Assembly: GCA_902587325.1 (NCBI GenBank)
Contig: CACIKV010000002.1
Coordinates: forward strand, 80,238-144,237
Length of the DNA: 64,000 nucleotides
From: an uncultured Bacteroidota bacterium
Lineage (GTDB): Bacteria > Bacteroidota > Bacteroidia > Flavobacteriales > Flavobacteriaceae
Direction of reading: 5' to 3'
Shown here: piece after piece, positions 42,894 to 53,900 of the stretch
Position numbering within the stretch: position 1 is the stretch's first letter
Layout of the letters: each line of letters begins with the position of its first letter
Position numbers and translations under genes: made by a program
The notes under the pieces: model-generated
Databases searched by the model: none
What the model saw: only the letters and a program-made list of their open reading frames with translations
What the model was told of the DNA's origin: nothing

Positions 42894-42901
42894 CAAAAAT
42901 A
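42894..42901 (-). promoter_or_regulatory. candidate -7 element for purK
   Basis: The minus strand reads TATTTTTG (TAnnTTTG) six to seven bases ahead of the purK ATG. No clear TTG stands at the -33 distance. The extremely short leader fits other promoters in this window, but support is weak. Confidence 0.35.
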
Positions 42902-42930
42902 CACTAATTTATAATTTGACTCTTAATGGG

Positions 42931-42938
42931 TATATTTG
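42931..42938 (+). promoter_or_regulatory. -7 promoter element for adk
   Basis: TATATTTG matches TAnnTTTG exactly and lies 16 bases before the adk ATG. The -33 region is not well matched (a TTG lies only 12 bases upstream). The in-frame TTG at 42936 falls within this element, which argues against it as a start codon. Confidence 0.5.
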
Positions 42939-42953
42939 CTTTTTAATTATTTT

Positions 42954-43535
42954 ATGTTAAATATTATTATATTCGGAAAACCTGGCTCAGGTAAAGGAAC
43001 CCAAGCTTCCATTATTAAAGATAAATACAACCTTCAGCACATATCAACAGGAGATGTTTTTAGAAAAAATATGTCTAGCAAAACTGATTTGGGTCTTTTA
43101 GCAAAAGGTTACATGGACAAAGGTGAGTTAGTTCCCGATCAGGTTACAATTGATATGTTAAGTCACGAAATTGATAATTTTCTGCCCTGTAAAGGTTTTA
43201 TTTTTGACGGTTTTCCTAGGACAACCTATCAAGCAAAGGCTCTTGATAATCTACTCTCATTAGAGTCTCAAAAAATTGATTTAATCATTGCTTTAGATGT
43301 TGATAACACAACCTTAACTGAAAGATTACTGCAAAGAGGTAAAAGTAGCGGAAGGTCTGATGACCAAAGTGTTGAAAAAATTAATATTAGGCTTCAGGAA
43401 TATGATAATAAAACAAAACCACTAGTTACATTTTATATGCAACAAAATAAGTTTTTCTCTGTAGACGGAATTGGATCTCTACAAGATATTACTTCAAGAA
43501 TAATTCATGTTATTGACAAATACACCAATGACTGA
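42954..43535 (+). CDS. adk: adenylate kinase
   Basis: A 193-residue kinase that converts ATP + AMP to two ADP. The P-loop is GKPGSGKGT, the AMP-binding pattern is ISTGDVFR, and [13 protein letters not shown] is the central signature. The LID is the short type ([10 protein letters not shown] followed by a short loop, no zinc fingers). I use the ATG at 42954 ([11 protein letters not shown]), because an upstream TTG lies within the promoter. Its stop overlaps the obg start by 8 bases. Confidence 0.95.
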   Translation: MLNIIIFGKPGSGKGTQASIIKDKYNLQHISTGDVFRKNMSSKTDLGLLAKGYMDKGELVPDQVTIDMLSHEIDNFLPCKGFIFDGFPRTTYQAKALDNLLSLESQKIDLIIALDVDNTTLTERLLQRGKSSGRSDDQSVEKINIRLQEYDNKTKPLVTFYMQQNKFFSVDGIGSLQDITSRIIHVIDKYTND

Positions 43536-44541
43536 AGATAATTTTGTTGATTACGTAAAAATATATGTTAAATCAGGGAACGGCGGTAGTGGTTCAACCC
43601 ATTTAAGAAGAGAGAAGTACGTAGAAAAAGGTGGTCCAGATGGAGGAGATGGAGGAGATGGAGGAAATATAATTTTTATTACTGATAAAAATTTATGGAC
43701 TCTGTATCATTTTAAATTTAAAAGACATTTTAAGGCCGAAAATGGAAATAACGGAAGCAAGTCAAGAAGCACAGGTGCTAATGGAAAAGATGAAATAATC
43801 AAAGTGCCAGTTGGTACTATTGTTAAAGATTTAGAATCTGATGAAATATTGTTTGAATCAATTAAAGATGGAGAAAAAAAAGTTGTTGTAGCAGGTGGAA
43901 AGGGAGGTTTAGGTAATTGGAATTTTAAATCATCTACTAATCAAACACCTAAATATGCACAGCCTGGATTAATAGGCTTAGAAAAAAAATTATTATTAGA
44001 ACTTAAAGTTTTAGCAGATGTTGGTTTAGTAGGTTTACCTAATGCTGGAAAATCTACGCTGTTAAGTGTTATTAGTGAAGCAAAACCTAAAATTGCTGAT
44101 TATGAATTTACAACACTCAAACCTAATTTAGGAATTGTTAAGCACAGAGACTTTAATACATTCATTGTTTCTGACATTCCTGGCATAATTCAAGGCGCAT
44201 CTAAAGGTAAAGGTTTGGGACATCATTTCTTGAGACACATTGAAAGAAACTCAATTTTAATTTTTTTAATTTCATGTGAATCTAAAAATGTTATAAAAGA
44301 CTATAAAATACTAATATCTGAACTAAAAAATTATAATAATGAATTATTAGATAAAGAAAGGATAATTGTTATATCAAAAAGTGATTTAATTTCGAATCTT
44401 GTTTTAAATTCAATTCAAAACAAGATTAATTCTAATTTAATTGGAATAGAATCTCATTTTATATCCTCAGCTAATAATAATGGCATCCAAGAATTAAAAG
44501 ATATCATATGGAAAAAGTTAAATGTTAACCAAAAATTATGA
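43528..44541 (+). CDS. obg: Obg family GTPase (CgtA/ObgE)
   Basis: A 337-residue GTPase involved in 50S ribosome assembly and stress response. The glycine-rich Obg domain comes first ([32 protein letters not shown]). Then comes the G domain with [12 protein letters not shown] (G1), [10 protein letters not shown] (G2), DIPG (G3), ISKSD (G4) and SSA (G5). The C-terminal OCT domain is absent, as in many Bacteroidota. The start is ATG at 43528, overlapping the end of adk by 8 bases; the frame remains open a few codons upstream. Confidence 0.95.
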   Translation: MTEDNFVDYVKIYVKSGNGGSGSTHLRREKYVEKGGPDGGDGGDGGNIIFITDKNLWTLYHFKFKRHFKAENGNNGSKSRSTGANGKDEIIKVPVGTIVKDLESDEILFESIKDGEKKVVVAGGKGGLGNWNFKSSTNQTPKYAQPGLIGLEKKLLLELKVLADVGLVGLPNAGKSTLLSVISEAKPKIADYEFTTLKPNLGIVKHRDFNTFIVSDIPGIIQGASKGKGLGHHFLRHIERNSILIFLISCESKNVIKDYKILISELKNYNNELLDKERIIVISKSDLISNLVLNSIQNKINSNLIGIESHFISSANNNGIQELKDIIWKKLNVNQKL

Positions 44542-45902
44542 AGAAAGTTCACTTTATAGCAATTGGGGGGAGTGTAATGCATAATATTGCTATTACATTA
44601 AAACAATTAGGTTATGAAGTTTCTGGTAGTGACGACAAAATTTATGATCCATCTAAATCTCGTCTCGAAAAACAAAATTTATTACCTGATAAATTAGGTT
44701 GGAATCCAAATACTATTGATGAAGAAATTGATTTTATTGTACTTGGAATGCATGCGAAGAAAGAAAATCCAGAATTAATAAGAGCTTTAGAACTAGGCTG
44801 TAAAATTTATTCTTATCCAGAATTAATATATGAGTTTTCTAAGACTAAAACAAGAATTGTAATTGGTGGAAGCCATGGAAAGACAACAGTAACTGCAATG
44901 ATTTTACATGTTCTAAGTTTTTACAATATAAATATTGATTATTTATTAGGAGCTCAAATTGAAGGTTTTGAAAAAATGGTTAATCTAACTAAAAGCAATG
45001 AGTTTATATTAATCGAGGGTGATGAATATTTAAGCTCACCAATAGATAAATCACCAAAGTTTCATAAATATAATTCAAATATTGCCGTTATTACTGGTAT
45101 AGCTTGGGACCATATTAATGTATTTCCTTCATTTGAAAATTATGTAAGTCAGTTTGAAAAATTTATTGAATCTATTACAGATGGTGGGGTTTTAGTCTTT
45201 AATAGTAATGATGATTTAGTGACAAATATTGTTAACAGTTCTACAAAATCAATTAGAAAAATTCAATATGGTTCAGTTGATCATGAACTGATTAATGGTA
45301 CAACTTATATTAAAACAAGTGAAGGAAATGTTCCATTAGAAGTATTTGGTGATCATAATTTGTCAAATTTATGTGCTGCAAAACAAATTTGTTCGCTTCT
45401 TGGTGTTTTTGATGATGAATTTTATGCAGCAATAGCTAATTTCAAAGGTGCCAGTAACAGGTTAGAAACAATCTACAGAGATAATAGTAAAGTAATAATT
45501 AAAGATTTTGCTCATTCTCCTAGTAAATTAAAAGCTAGCATAGATGCTGTTAAAAAACAATTTTCAAACAAAAATATAATTGCTGTTTATGAGTTACACA
45601 CATTCAGCAGTTTTAGTAAAGATTTTATTAATGAGTATTATGGAACAATGAGTAATGCTGAAATTAAAATTATATATTATGATAAAGATGTTTTAAGTAA
45701 AAAATCTGAAATTGAAATTGATGAAAAAACTATTAAGATTGCGTTTGGAGATTATGATTTAAAAGTTTTTTCGATAAAATCTATTTTGGTTAAAAATATT
45801 TTAGATAATAGTTTTGATAATTCAGTTCTTTTGTTAATGAGTTCAGGAAATTTTTCCTCTTTGAACATAAACTTATTAATAGAAAATATTAACAGCCAAT
45901 GA
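44538..45902 (+). CDS. mpl: UDP-N-acetylmuramate:L-alanyl-gamma-D-glutamyl-diaminopimelate ligase (Mpl-like)
   Basis: A 454-residue Mur ligase that would reattach recycled tripeptide to UDP-MurNAc. It begins [19 protein letters not shown] with the Rossmann-like substrate domain (GxxMHN, as in Mpl, whereas MurC has GIGGxGMS). It has the P-loop [21 protein letters not shown], the [12 protein letters not shown] block and a C-terminal [18 protein letters not shown]. The Mpl call is by these residues; MurC is less likely. It overlaps obg and the following HAD gene by 4 bases each. Confidence 0.87.
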   Translation: MKKVHFIAIGGSVMHNIAITLKQLGYEVSGSDDKIYDPSKSRLEKQNLLPDKLGWNPNTIDEEIDFIVLGMHAKKENPELIRALELGCKIYSYPELIYEFSKTKTRIVIGGSHGKTTVTAMILHVLSFYNINIDYLLGAQIEGFEKMVNLTKSNEFILIEGDEYLSSPIDKSPKFHKYNSNIAVITGIAWDHINVFPSFENYVSQFEKFIESITDGGVLVFNSNDDLVTNIVNSSTKSIRKIQYGSVDHELINGTTYIKTSEGNVPLEVFGDHNLSNLCAAKQICSLLGVFDDEFYAAIANFKGASNRLETIYRDNSKVIIKDFAHSPSKLKASIDAVKKQFSNKNIIAVYELHTFSSFSKDFINEYYGTMSNAEIKIIYYDKDVLSKKSEIEIDEKTIKIAFGDYDLKVFSIKSILVKNILDNSFDNSVLLLMSSGNFSSLNINLLIENINSQ

Positions 45903-46582
45903 ATAATATAAAAAATATTTTTTTTGACTTAGATCATACAATATGGGATTTTGAAAAAAACTCATCATTGACCTTTAAGAAAATTCTAAAAGATTTCAAG
46001 ATCGATATTAATCTTGATGAATTTTTAGAAATATATGTACCAATTAATTTTAAATATTGGAAATTATATAGAGAGGAAAAAATTACAAAAGAGTTTTTAA
46101 GATATAATAGATTAAAGTCAGCATTTGATAAGTTGTCAATAAAAGTTTCAGATGACACAATTGAAAAGATTTCTGAAGATTATATTTATTATTTACCATC
46201 AAATCATAATTTGATGCCTAATGCTATTAAGACTTTGGATTACTTGAAAATAAAATACAATCTTTACATCATAACAAATGGCTTTAGAGATGTTCAAAAT
46301 CAAAAAATGAAGTCTTCAAAAATTAATAAATATTTTAAAAAGATTTATGATTCGGAGTCAGTAGGTGTAAAAAAACCAAACCCTGATATTTTTAATTTTG
46401 CGATTGAAGATTCCAATTCATTAAAACCAGAGTCCTTAATGGTAGGAGATAGTTATGAAGCTGATATAGAAGGAGCACTGAGTGTAGGATTAAATGCTAT
46501 CCATTTTATCGCTCATGGTGAAAAAGTTCATAATAGATGTGCAATAATTAATGACCTTTCAGAGTTGATAGAAATTTTATGA
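45899..46582 (+). CDS. YjjG-type noncanonical pyrimidine nucleotidase (HAD family)
   Basis: A 227-residue HAD hydrolase. Motif I is FFDLDHTIWDF (DxDxT), motif II is YIITNG, motif III is the Lys in VGVKKPNPDIF, and motif IV is MVGDSYEADIEGA. The long helical cap after motif I and the DHTIWDFE sequence match YjjG, which dephosphorylates noncanonical pyrimidine nucleotides. Its C-terminus overlaps the rlmB gene on the other strand by 6 bases. It is the last gene of the adk-obg-mpl unit. Confidence 0.86.
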   Translation: MNNIKNIFFDLDHTIWDFEKNSSLTFKKILKDFKIDINLDEFLEIYVPINFKYWKLYREEKITKEFLRYNRLKSAFDKLSIKVSDDTIEKISEDYIYYLPSNHNLMPNAIKTLDYLKIKYNLYIITNGFRDVQNQKMKSSKINKYFKKIYDSESVGVKKPNPDIFNFAIEDSNSLKPESLMVGDSYEADIEGALSVGLNAIHFIAHGEKVHNRCAIINDLSELIEIL

Positions 46583-47290
46583 TTTTTTTGAAATTTCTAC
46601 TAAAATTATTCCACACGCTACGGATACATTGAGTGACTTAATTTTTCCTTTCATTGGAATTCTTATTGTTTTGTCACATAATTGTAAAACAGATTTTGAA
46701 ATACCTTTACCTTCCGAGCCCATTATAATTGCTGTTTTTTTATTAAATTTAAAATTAAAAAGTGAATTTTCACTTTTTTCGTCGGCTCCAATAATCTCAA
46801 TATTTTTTTCTTTAAATAAAAATATAGCATCTTTAATATGATCCAACTTATATATAGGTAAATTAAAAATTGCACCAGATGAAGATTTTATTGTATCTCC
46901 ATTGATTGGTGAACTTCCTGATTTAGATATTATAATTCCATTAACACCTAAGCACTCAGAACTTCTAACTATTGCACCAAAGTTTTTGGTATCTGTTATA
47001 TTGTCAAGAATCAAAAAGTTAGACTGGTTATTGTCAATAGCATCTTCAAGATCACTTAAATTAAAAGTTTTCACTGGAGATATTGTTGCAACTATACCTT
47101 GATGGTTTTTTTTTGTTAAGTTGTTAAGTTTTTCTATCGGGACAAATGATATTTTTATTTTTTTTTCAATGATAATTCTTTTGATGTTGTCCATATGTAA
47201 ATTATTTTTATCAATGAAAACTTTATCAATTTGAATATCATTTTCTAAAGCTTCAAATACTGATCTTTTACCAAAAATAATTTCACTCAT
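46577..47290 (-). CDS. rlmB: 23S rRNA (guanosine-2'-O-)-methyltransferase RlmB (TrmH family)
   Basis: A 237-residue SPOUT methyltransferase. The N-terminal RNA-binding part begins IIFGKRSVFEAL, and the catalytic domain has the three SPOUT motifs: NFGAIVRSSECLGV (motif 1), IIMGSEGKGIS (motif 2) and IPMKGKIKSLNVSVACGI (motif 3, the trefoil knot). It modifies a guanosine 2'-OH in the peptidyl transferase region of 23S rRNA, by analogy to E. coli RlmB (G2251). It is divergent to the ribosomal operon across 225 bases of noncoding sequence. Confidence 0.92.
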   Translation of the reverse strand: MSEIIFGKRSVFEALENDIQIDKVFIDKNNLHMDNIKRIIIEKKIKISFVPIEKLNNLTKKNHQGIVATISPVKTFNLSDLEDAIDNNQSNFLILDNITDTKNFGAIVRSSECLGVNGIIISKSGSSPINGDTIKSSSGAIFNLPIYKLDHIKDAIFLFKEKNIEIIGADEKSENSLFNFKFNKKTAIIMGSEGKGISKSVLQLCDKTIRIPMKGKIKSLNVSVACGIILVEISKKS

Positions 47291-47462
47291 AATAATTTAT
47301 ATCAACTGCAATATATGTTTTGTTGTAATTATAATCTCAATAATTTTTAAATTATTCAAATCAATTATATAATTTTTAAAAGTTTATTTTAAAACAATTA
47401 GTTTTTTAATTTTTAATCTGTAAAACTTCATTTTTAAATATTCGAAAAATTTTTTATCAAAG

Positions 47463-47493
47463 TTTGATTAATAAATAAATTATTATACATTTG
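47463..47493 (+). promoter_or_regulatory. promoter of the ribosomal protein superoperon (TTTG, 19 nt, TACATTTG)
   Basis: TTTG at 47463-47466 and TACATTTG at 47486-47493 are separated by 19 bases, an excellent match to the Bacteroidota consensus. It lies just ahead of rpsL (47516), leaving about 15 bases of leader. The rest of 47291-47462 is AT-rich without a recognised element. Confidence 0.8.
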
Positions 47494-47515
47494 CAGCCCT
47501 TTAATAGAGGAAAAT

Positions 47516-47899
47516 ATGCCAACAATATCGCAATTAGTAAGAAAAGGAAGAAAAAAGATCACGAAGAAAAGCAAGTCGGCTTCTTTAAAATCTTGTCCTC
47601 AGAAGAGAGGTGTTTGTACACGTGTTTACACAACAACACCTAAAAAACCTAATTCAGCAATGAGAAAAGTTGCAAGGGTAAGACTAACTAATGGTATAGA
47701 GGTTAATGCATATATTCCAGGTGAGGGTCATAATTTACAAGAGCATTCAATCGTTCTCGTAAGAGGTGGTAGAGTTAAAGACTTACCTGGCGTTAGGTAT
47801 CACATTGTTAGAGGTGCTCTAGATACGGCTGGTGTTGAAGGCAGGCTACAAAGAAGGTCTAAATATGGAGCAAAAAAAGCTAAAGTAAAAAAAGGTTAA
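47516..47899 (+). CDS. rpsL: 30S ribosomal protein S12
   Basis: A 127-residue protein of the 30S decoding centre. The conserved block around [18 protein letters not shown] is present with Lys at the streptomycin-relevant position, so by sequence no resistance allele is evident there. It is the first gene of a rightward run that extends beyond the window. The spacer to rpsG is 37 bases, with a short GTTCA/TGAAC hairpin (47904-47920), the largest spacer in the run. Confidence 0.98.
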   Translation: MPTISQLVRKGRKKITKKSKSASLKSCPQKRGVCTRVYTTTPKKPNSAMRKVARVRLTNGIEVNAYIPGEGHNLQEHSIVLVRGGRVKDLPGVRYHIVRGALDTAGVEGRLQRRSKYGAKKAKVKKG

Positions 47900-47936
47900 T
47901 GATGTTCAAATTCTATGAACCGCTCAATTAAATAAA

Positions 47937-48410
47937 ATGAGAAAAAGAAAAGCAAAAAAACGTCCATTACTTCCAGATCCAAAATTTAACGATCAGCTTG
48001 TTACCAGGTTTGTCAACATGTTGATGTGGGATGGAAAAAAATCAACTGCGTTTAAAATTTTTTATGACTCTTTAGATATTATTGAGAAAAAAAATAATTC
48101 TGAAAAGTCTTCTTTAGAAATTTGGAAAGATAGTTTGTCAAATATTATGCCTCATGTTGAAGTAAGAAGCAGAAGAGTTGGAGGGGCTACTTTTCAAATA
48201 CCAATGCAAATAAGACCAGATAGAAAGATTTCACTTGGTATGAAATGGCTGATTGGATATTCAAGAAAAAGAAATGAGAAATCCATGGCTCAGAAATTAG
48301 CTGCTGAAATACTTGCTGCTGAAAAAGAGGAAGGCGCAGCTTTCAAGAAAAAAGTTGATACCCACAAAATGGCTGAAGCTAATAAAGCATTCTCACATTT
48401 TAGATTTTAA
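47937..48410 (+). CDS. rpsG: 30S ribosomal protein S7
   Basis: A 157-residue primary 16S rRNA-binding protein that organises the head of the 30S subunit. It has the [18 protein letters not shown]-terminus, [19 protein letters not shown] and [12 protein letters not shown], all diagnostic for S7. In E. coli it represses the str operon; here the only candidate binding site is the short rpsL-rpsG spacer. fusA follows after 2 bases. Confidence 0.98.
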   Translation: MRKRKAKKRPLLPDPKFNDQLVTRFVNMLMWDGKKSTAFKIFYDSLDIIEKKNNSEKSSLEIWKDSLSNIMPHVEVRSRRVGGATFQIPMQIRPDRKISLGMKWLIGYSRKRNEKSMAQKLAAEILAAEKEEGAAFKKKVDTHKMAEANKAFSHFRF

Positions 48411-48412
48411 TA

Positions 48413-50539
48413 ATGGCAAGAGATTTAAAATATACAAGGAATATTGGTATTGCTGCCCACATTGATGCAGGTAAAACTACAACAACTGAAAGAATCCTTT
48501 ATTATACAGGTGTGAGTCATAAAATAGGCGAAGTTCATGATGGTGCCGCAACTATGGATTGGATGGAACAAGAGCAGGAAAGAGGCATAACAATTACATC
48601 GGCTGCTACAACATGCGAATGGAATTTTCCAACTGATCAAGGAAAAAAAATTGACATTTCTAAGCCATATCATTTTAACATAATTGATACGCCAGGTCAC
48701 GTAGATTTTACAGTTGAGGTTAATAGATCACTAAGAGTTTTAGATGGTTTAGTTTTTTTATTTAGTGCTGTTGATGGTGTTGAACCTCAATCTGAAACAA
48801 ACTGGAGATTAGCTGACAATTATAAAGTTCCTAGAATGGGATTTGTTAATAAAATGGATCGTCAAGGTTCGGATTTCTTAAAAGTATGTCAACAAATTAA
48901 AGACATGCTAAAATCTAATGCTGTACCAATTGTATTACCCATTGGTGAAGAAGAAGATTTTAAAGGCGTTGTCGATCTTGTAAAGAATCAGGCAATCGTT
49001 TGGCATGAAGAAAATAAAGGATCAACATTTGATGTTGTTGATATTCCTGATGATATGAGGGCTGATGTTGAAAAGTTTAGAGCAAATTTAATTGAAGCCG
49101 TTGCTGAATATGATGATAATTTATTAGAAAAGTTTTTTGAGGACCCTGAATCCATTTCGGAAGACGAAATTCATGAAGCTTTAAGAAAGGCTGCACAAGA
49201 TATGAGTATTATACCAATGGTGTGCGGTTCAGCTTTTAAAAATAAAGGAGTTCAGTTCTTGTTAGACTGTGTTTGCCGATACCTACCCTCACCAGAAGAT
49301 AAACAAGCAATTATTGGTACTCACCCTGATAATGGTTCTGAAATTTCTAGAAAACCTACTGTCGCTGAGCCATTTTCTGCTTTGGCGTTTAAAATCGCTA
49401 CAGATCCTTATGTTGGAAGATTAGCTTTCTTCAGAGTGTACTCAGGTCGCTTAGATGCAGGTTCATATATTTTTAATAATAGATCGGAAAATAAAGAAAG
49501 AATTTCTAGAATTTACCAAATGCACGCTGATAAGCAAAATGCAATAGATTTTATTGAAGCTGGTGATATTGGTGCTGCTGTTGGTTTTAAAGATATAAAA
49601 ACTGGGGATACATTATCTGCTGAGAAACATCCAATTGTTTTAGAAAGTATGGATTTTCCAGACCCAGTTATTGGTATTGCTGTTGAACCTAAAACAAAAG
49701 CAGACGTTGATAAACTTGGAATGGCGTTAGGAAAACTTGCTGAAGAAGACCCTACCTTTCAGGTTAGAACTGATGAAGCATCAGGTCAAACAATAATTTC
49801 TGGTATGGGGGAACTTCACTTAGATATAATTGTAGATCGATTAAAAAGAGAATTTAAAGTAGAGGTTAATCAAGGTCAGCCTCAAGTTGAATACAAAGAA
49901 GCTGTAACTGCAACTGCTGATCACAGGGAGGTTTATAAGAAACAGACCGGTGGTAGAGGTAAATTTGCCGATATTGTTTTTACGATGGAACCGGCAGAAG
50001 AAGGAGCATCTGGCTTAGAATTTATAAACAATATTAAAGGTGGTAATATCCCTAAGGAGTATATACCATCTGTCGAAAAAGGCTTTAAAGAAGCAATGAA
50101 AAATGGACCTCTAGCTGGATTTGAAATTGATTCTCTTAAAGTTTCTTTAAAAGATGGTTCATTTCATCCTGTTGACTCTGATTCATTGTCTTTTGAGTTA
50201 GCTGCTAAGCTAGGTTTTAAAGAAGCTGCAAGACTTGCTAAATCAGTCATTATGGAACCGATGATGAAATTGGAGGTTCTAACACCTGAGGAAAATATGG
50301 GGGATATTGTTGGAGATCTTAACAGAAGAAGAGGTCAGGTAAATAACATGGATGACAGAGCAGGATCAAAAGTTGTGAAAGCAATTGTTCCACTTTCTGA
50401 AATGTTTGGTTACGTCACATCTTTGAGAACTTTAAGTTCCGGTAGAGCAACATCAACAATGGAATTTTCTCATTATTCTGAAACTCCAAGTAATGTTTCA
50501 GATGAGGTTATTGCATCAATTAAAGGAAATCAGGAATAA
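48413..50539 (+). CDS. fusA: elongation factor G
   Basis: A 708-residue translocation GTPase. G-domain motifs are [15 protein letters not shown] (G1), DTPGHVDF (G3) and NKMDRQG (G4). Domain II has [15 protein letters not shown], and domain IV has [13 protein letters not shown] and [10 protein letters not shown]. The [13 protein letters not shown] insertion near residue 75, before the G3 motif, is shared with flavobacterial EF-G. It is followed directly by rpsJ: no tuf gene intervenes, unlike the E. coli str operon. Confidence 0.98.
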   Translation: MARDLKYTRNIGIAAHIDAGKTTTTERILYYTGVSHKIGEVHDGAATMDWMEQEQERGITITSAATTCEWNFPTDQGKKIDISKPYHFNIIDTPGHVDFTVEVNRSLRVLDGLVFLFSAVDGVEPQSETNWRLADNYKVPRMGFVNKMDRQGSDFLKVCQQIKDMLKSNAVPIVLPIGEEEDFKGVVDLVKNQAIVWHEENKGSTFDVVDIPDDMRADVEKFRANLIEAVAEYDDNLLEKFFEDPESISEDEIHEALRKAAQDMSIIPMVCGSAFKNKGVQFLLDCVCRYLPSPEDKQAIIGTHPDNGSEISRKPTVAEPFSALAFKIATDPYVGRLAFFRVYSGRLDAGSYIFNNRSENKERISRIYQMHADKQNAIDFIEAGDIGAAVGFKDIKTGDTLSAEKHPIVLESMDFPDPVIGIAVEPKTKADVDKLGMALGKLAEEDPTFQVRTDEASGQTIISGMGELHLDIIVDRLKREFKVEVNQGQPQVEYKEAVTATADHREVYKKQTGGRGKFADIVFTMEPAEEGASGLEFINNIKGGNIPKEYIPSVEKGFKEAMKNGPLAGFEIDSLKVSLKDGSFHPVDSDSLSFELAAKLGFKEAARLAKSVIMEPMMKLEVLTPEENMGDIVGDLNRRRGQVNNMDDRAGSKVVKAIVPLSEMFGYVTSLRTLSSGRATSTMEFSHYSETPSNVSDEVIASIKGNQE

Positions 50540-50541
50540 TT

Positions 50542-50847
50542 ATGAGTCAAAAAATTAGGATAAAACTGAAATCATACGACTTTAACTTGGTTGATAAGTC
50601 AGCTGAGAAGATTGTTAAAACTGTAAAAACAACAGGAGCAATTGTAACTGGGCCAATACCACTACCAACCAAGAAAAAAATATTTACAGTATTAAAGTCT
50701 CCACATGTCAATAAAAAGTCGAGAGAACAATTCCAGCTTTCATCTTATAATAGATTGCTCGATATTTACAGTTCCTCGTCAAAAACAATTGACGCTTTAA
50801 TGAAATTAGAGCTACCAAGTGGAGTTGAAGTTGAAATAAAAGTTTAA
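50542..50847 (+). CDS. rpsJ: 30S ribosomal protein S10
   Basis: A 101-residue protein with the S10 core [30 protein letters not shown] and [14 protein letters not shown]. It is also the NusB partner in antitermination. It starts the S10 set but follows fusA after only 2 bases, so there is no separate S10 leader for L4-type attenuation. Confidence 0.98.
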   Translation: MSQKIRIKLKSYDFNLVDKSAEKIVKTVKTTGAIVTGPIPLPTKKKIFTVLKSPHVNKKSREQFQLSSYNRLLDIYSSSSKTIDALMKLELPSGVEVEIKV

Positions 50848-50853
50848 TATAAA

Positions 50854-51471
50854 ATGTCTGGATTGATAGGTAAAAAAATTGGAATGACAAGTCTTTATGA
50901 TGATGAAGGTAATAACCTTGCATGTACTGTAATTGAAGCAGGCCCGTGTATTGTCATCCAAGTTAAAAATAAAGACAAAGATGGCTATGATTCTGTACAG
51001 CTTGGTTTTTTAGATAAAAAAGAAAAAAATTATACTAAGTCAGAGATTGGACATTTTAAAAATGCCAAAACTGATCCAAAACAAAATATCTGTGAATTCA
51101 AAAACTTTAAGAACGAACTTAACATTGGCGATGTAGTTAGTGTTGACCATTTTATTGAGGGTGAATTTGTTGATGTATCTGGTATTTCTAAAGGTAAAGG
51201 ATTTCAAGGTGTTGTAAAGAGACACGGTTTTGCTGGTGTTGGGCAATCTTCCCATGGTCAGCATAACAGATTGAGAGCCCCAGGTTCGATTGGGGCTGCT
51301 TCATATCCTGCTCGTGTTTTTAAAGGAATGAGAATGGCAGGTCAAACCGGAAACGAGAAAGTAACAGTTCAAAATCTAAAAGTTATTAAAATTGTTCCAG
51401 AGAAAAACTTATTATTACTTAAGGGTTGTGTTCCGGGTCACAAAAACTCAATTATTACAATTAAAAAATAA
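50854..51471 (+). CDS. rplC: 50S ribosomal protein L3
   Basis: A 205-residue early-assembly protein. It has [18 protein letters not shown] at the start and [24 protein letters not shown], the loop that reaches the peptidyl transferase centre, whose Gln is methylated in some bacteria. It shares one base with rplD (TAATG). Confidence 0.98.
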   Translation: MSGLIGKKIGMTSLYDDEGNNLACTVIEAGPCIVIQVKNKDKDGYDSVQLGFLDKKEKNYTKSEIGHFKNAKTDPKQNICEFKNFKNELNIGDVVSVDHFIEGEFVDVSGISKGKGFQGVVKRHGFAGVGQSSHGQHNRLRAPGSIGAASYPARVFKGMRMAGQTGNEKVTVQNLKVIKIVPEKNLLLLKGCVPGHKNSIITIKK

Positions 51472-52097
51472 TGAAAGTTTCAGTTTTAAATATTAAAGGA
51501 AAAGACACTGGTAGAGAGATTGAACTTTCAAAAAAAGTTTTTGAAATAAACGCAAGTGAGCATGCTGTATATCTAGATGTTAAACAATATTTAGCAAATC
51601 AGAGACAGGGAAATGCAAAAACTAAAGAAAGAGCTGAGATTAAAGGAAGTACTAGAAAAATCAAGAAACAAAAAGGTACCGGAACTGCCAGAGCAGGAAG
51701 TATTAAAAATCCACTGTTTAGAGGAGGAGGTACTATTTTTGGTCCTAGACCTAGAAATTATGAATTTAAACTCAACAAAAATGTTAAAAAACTTGCTAGA
51801 AAGTCTGCTCTGTCCAACAAGTGTAAGTCTAAATCAATATCAATTATTGAAAAGATAGATTTTAAATCACCCAAGACTAAGTCATTCAACGATCTTTTGA
51901 AGGCTTTTGGTCTCGAGGATAAAAAAACTTTATTTGTAATGGACGGAGTTAATAAAAATGTATATTTGTCCGCCCGAAATTTGAAAAAGTCAGAAGTAGT
52001 AACTGATTCTGAAGTTTCGACATATAAAATTGTAAATGCTCAGCATCTTGTAATCGAAGAAAATGTTATTGAAAAATTACAATCTAATTTAATTTAA
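51471..52097 (+). CDS. rplD: 50S ribosomal protein L4
   Basis: A 208-residue exit-tunnel protein. The extended loop RKIKKQKGTGTARAGSIKNPLFRGGGTIFGPRPR, part of the tunnel constriction and the site of macrolide-resistance changes elsewhere, has its usual form. Its start codon overlaps the stop of rplC. Confidence 0.98.
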   Translation: MKVSVLNIKGKDTGREIELSKKVFEINASEHAVYLDVKQYLANQRQGNAKTKERAEIKGSTRKIKKQKGTGTARAGSIKNPLFRGGGTIFGPRPRNYEFKLNKNVKKLARKSALSNKCKSKSISIIEKIDFKSPKTKSFNDLLKAFGLEDKKTLFVMDGVNKNVYLSARNLKKSEVVTDSEVSTYKIVNAQHLVIEENVIEKLQSNLI

Positions 52098-52099
52098 AA

Positions 52100-52390
52100 A
52101 TGGAGATTTTAATAAAACCTATAATAACTGAAAAAGCCACTAACGATAGTGAATTAAGGAATAGGTATACTTTTCTAGTTAAAAAATCCGCAAATAAAGT
52201 TGAAATTAAGCTTGCCGTACAAAAAAAATATAATGTGACTGTAGAAAAAGTTAGAACTCAGATTTATGGACCTGAAAGAAAAACTAAGTATACAAAGAAT
52301 GGTTTACAGAAAACGAAGTCTAACATAAAGAAAAAAGCTATTGTGAAACTTGTTGATGGTGAGACAATAGATTTTTATAATAATTTATAA
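52100..52390 (+). CDS. rplW: 50S ribosomal protein L23
   Basis: A 96-residue protein at the exit of the peptide tunnel, docking trigger factor and SRP. Diagnostic parts are [12 protein letters not shown] at the N-terminus and [31 protein letters not shown]. It lies 2 bases after rplD and 2 before rplB. Confidence 0.97.
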   Translation: MEILIKPIITEKATNDSELRNRYTFLVKKSANKVEIKLAVQKKYNVTVEKVRTQIYGPERKTKYTKNGLQKTKSNIKKKAIVKLVDGETIDFYNNL

Positions 52391-52392
52391 TT

Positions 52393-53214
52393 ATGCCAAT
52401 TAAGAGTTTAAAACCAATCACACCTGGACAAAGAGGAAGAACAGTAAATGGTTTTGATGCTATTACAGCTCGTAAACCTGAAAAAAGCTTATCAATCCCT
52501 TTCAAAAAATCAGGTGGAAGAAATAGTCAAGGGAAGATGACTATGAAATTCAGAGGTGGTGGTCACAAAAGGAAATTTAGAATTATAGACTTTAAAAGAG
52601 ATAGACACGACGATTTTGCCAAAGTATTATCAATTGAGTATGACCCGAATAGATCTGCCTTCATTGCGCTAACTGAGTTTAGTGATGGAGAGAAAAGATA
52701 TATTATTGCTCAAAAAGGATTAAAATTAGGAGATAATGTTATTTCTGGCGAAAAGGTTGAACCATCTGTTGGAAATGCCTTACCATTGTCATCTATTCCA
52801 TTAGGAACTACAATTTCATGTATTGAAATGAATCCTGGTAAGGGTGCTGCTTTAGCTAGAAGTGCTGGTTCATTTGCACAATTAATGGCAAGGGATGGTA
52901 AATTTGCTACGATAAAAATGCCTTCTGGTGAAACCAGATTAATTTTAGTTGGATGTTACGCTTCAATAGGATCAGTTTCAAATTCTGATCATCAACTAGT
53001 AGTTTCAGGAAAGGCAGGTAGAACAAGATGGCTTGGTCGAAGACCTAGAACTAGAGCTGTAGTTATGAATCCTGTTGATCATCCAATGGGTGGTGGTGAA
53101 GGAAGAGCTTCTGGAGGTCATCCAAGGTCTAAAAATGGGATACCTGCTAAGGGTTTTAGAACTAGAAATAAAAAGAAGTTTAGTAATAAATTCATAATTG
53201 AAAGAAGAAAATAA
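52393..53214 (+). CDS. rplB: 50S ribosomal protein L2
   Basis: A 273-residue core protein needed for peptidyl transferase assembly. It has the N-terminal [18 protein letters not shown], the [17 protein letters not shown] block and the C-terminal [30 protein letters not shown], which holds the His near the catalytic centre. Full length. Confidence 0.98.
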   Translation: MPIKSLKPITPGQRGRTVNGFDAITARKPEKSLSIPFKKSGGRNSQGKMTMKFRGGGHKRKFRIIDFKRDRHDDFAKVLSIEYDPNRSAFIALTEFSDGEKRYIIAQKGLKLGDNVISGEKVEPSVGNALPLSSIPLGTTISCIEMNPGKGAALARSAGSFAQLMARDGKFATIKMPSGETRLILVGCYASIGSVSNSDHQLVVSGKAGRTRWLGRRPRTRAVVMNPVDHPMGGGEGRASGGHPRSKNGIPAKGFRTRNKKKFSNKFIIERRK

Positions 53215-53217
53215 GTT

Positions 53218-53490
53218 ATGCCAAGATCATTAAAAAAAGGACCGTATGTTCACAATAGTTTGCTTAAAAAAATAGAAGCTAACCTTGATTCTAATAAAAA
53301 GGCAGTTATCAAGACATGGTCAAGGTCATCAATGATAATTCCTGATTTTGTAGGTCAAACTATTGCTGTCTATAATGGCAGACAGTTTGTTCCAGTGTAC
53401 ATTACTGAAAATATGGTAGGTCATAAACTTGGAGAGTTTTCACCAACAAGATCATTTAGAGGTCATGCTGGTGGCAAAAAAGGTAAATAG
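53218..53490 (+). CDS. rpsS: 30S ribosomal protein S19
   Basis: A 90-residue protein that joins S13 in the 30S head. [40 protein letters not shown] and [20 protein letters not shown] are diagnostic and complete. Confidence 0.98.
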   Translation: MPRSLKKGPYVHNSLLKKIEANLDSNKKAVIKTWSRSSMIIPDFVGQTIAVYNGRQFVPVYITENMVGHKLGEFSPTRSFRGHAGGKKGK

Positions 53491-53492
53491 TT

Positions 53493-53900
53493 ATGGGAGC
53501 TAGAAAAAGAAATTCATCTGTTGCTGCAAAAGAACTTAACAAAAATTTAATTTTTGCTAAACTTAATAATTGTCCAACATCACCAAGAAAAATGAGATTA
53601 GTTGCAGACCAATTAAGAGGAAAAAAAATTAATAAAGCACTCTCCATACTTAAATTTAGCCAAAAACAACCGTCAACAAGACTCGAGAAGCTTTTGCTTT
53701 CCGCGATAAATAACTGGCAACAAAAGAATCCTGATGCAGATCTTGAAAACCAAGATTTGTTTATTAAGGAAATTAAAGTGGATGGTGCTGGTATGTTAAA
53801 AAGATTGAGACCTGCTCCGCAAGGAAGAGCTCACAGAATAAGAAAAAGGTCAAACCATGTTACTATGATTCTAGGTAATTTAAATCAAAATAATATTTAA
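53493..53900 (+). CDS. rplV: 50S ribosomal protein L22
   Basis: A 135-residue tunnel protein. [27 protein letters not shown], the long hairpin and [27 protein letters not shown] are typical. The C-terminus is slightly extended. The last base of its stop codon is the first base of the rpsC ATG (TAATG). Confidence 0.97.
   Translation: MGARKRNSSVAAKELNKNLIFAKLNNCPTSPRKMRLVADQLRGKKINKALSILKFSQKQPSTRLEKLLLSAINNWQQKNPDADLENQDLFIKEIKVDGAGMLKRLRPAPQGRAHRIRKRSNHVTMILGNLNQNNI

Noticed and set aside
47291..47462. Possible small RNA or leader upstream of rpsL
   Set aside because: The region is AT-rich without stable stems, and the promoter lies downstream of it; nothing supports a gene.
51613..51858. 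81-codon open frame inside rplD and other long frames inside ribosomal genes
   Set aside because: They overlap well-supported r-protein genes in another frame and resemble no protein; they are compositional shadows of Lys-rich coding sequence.
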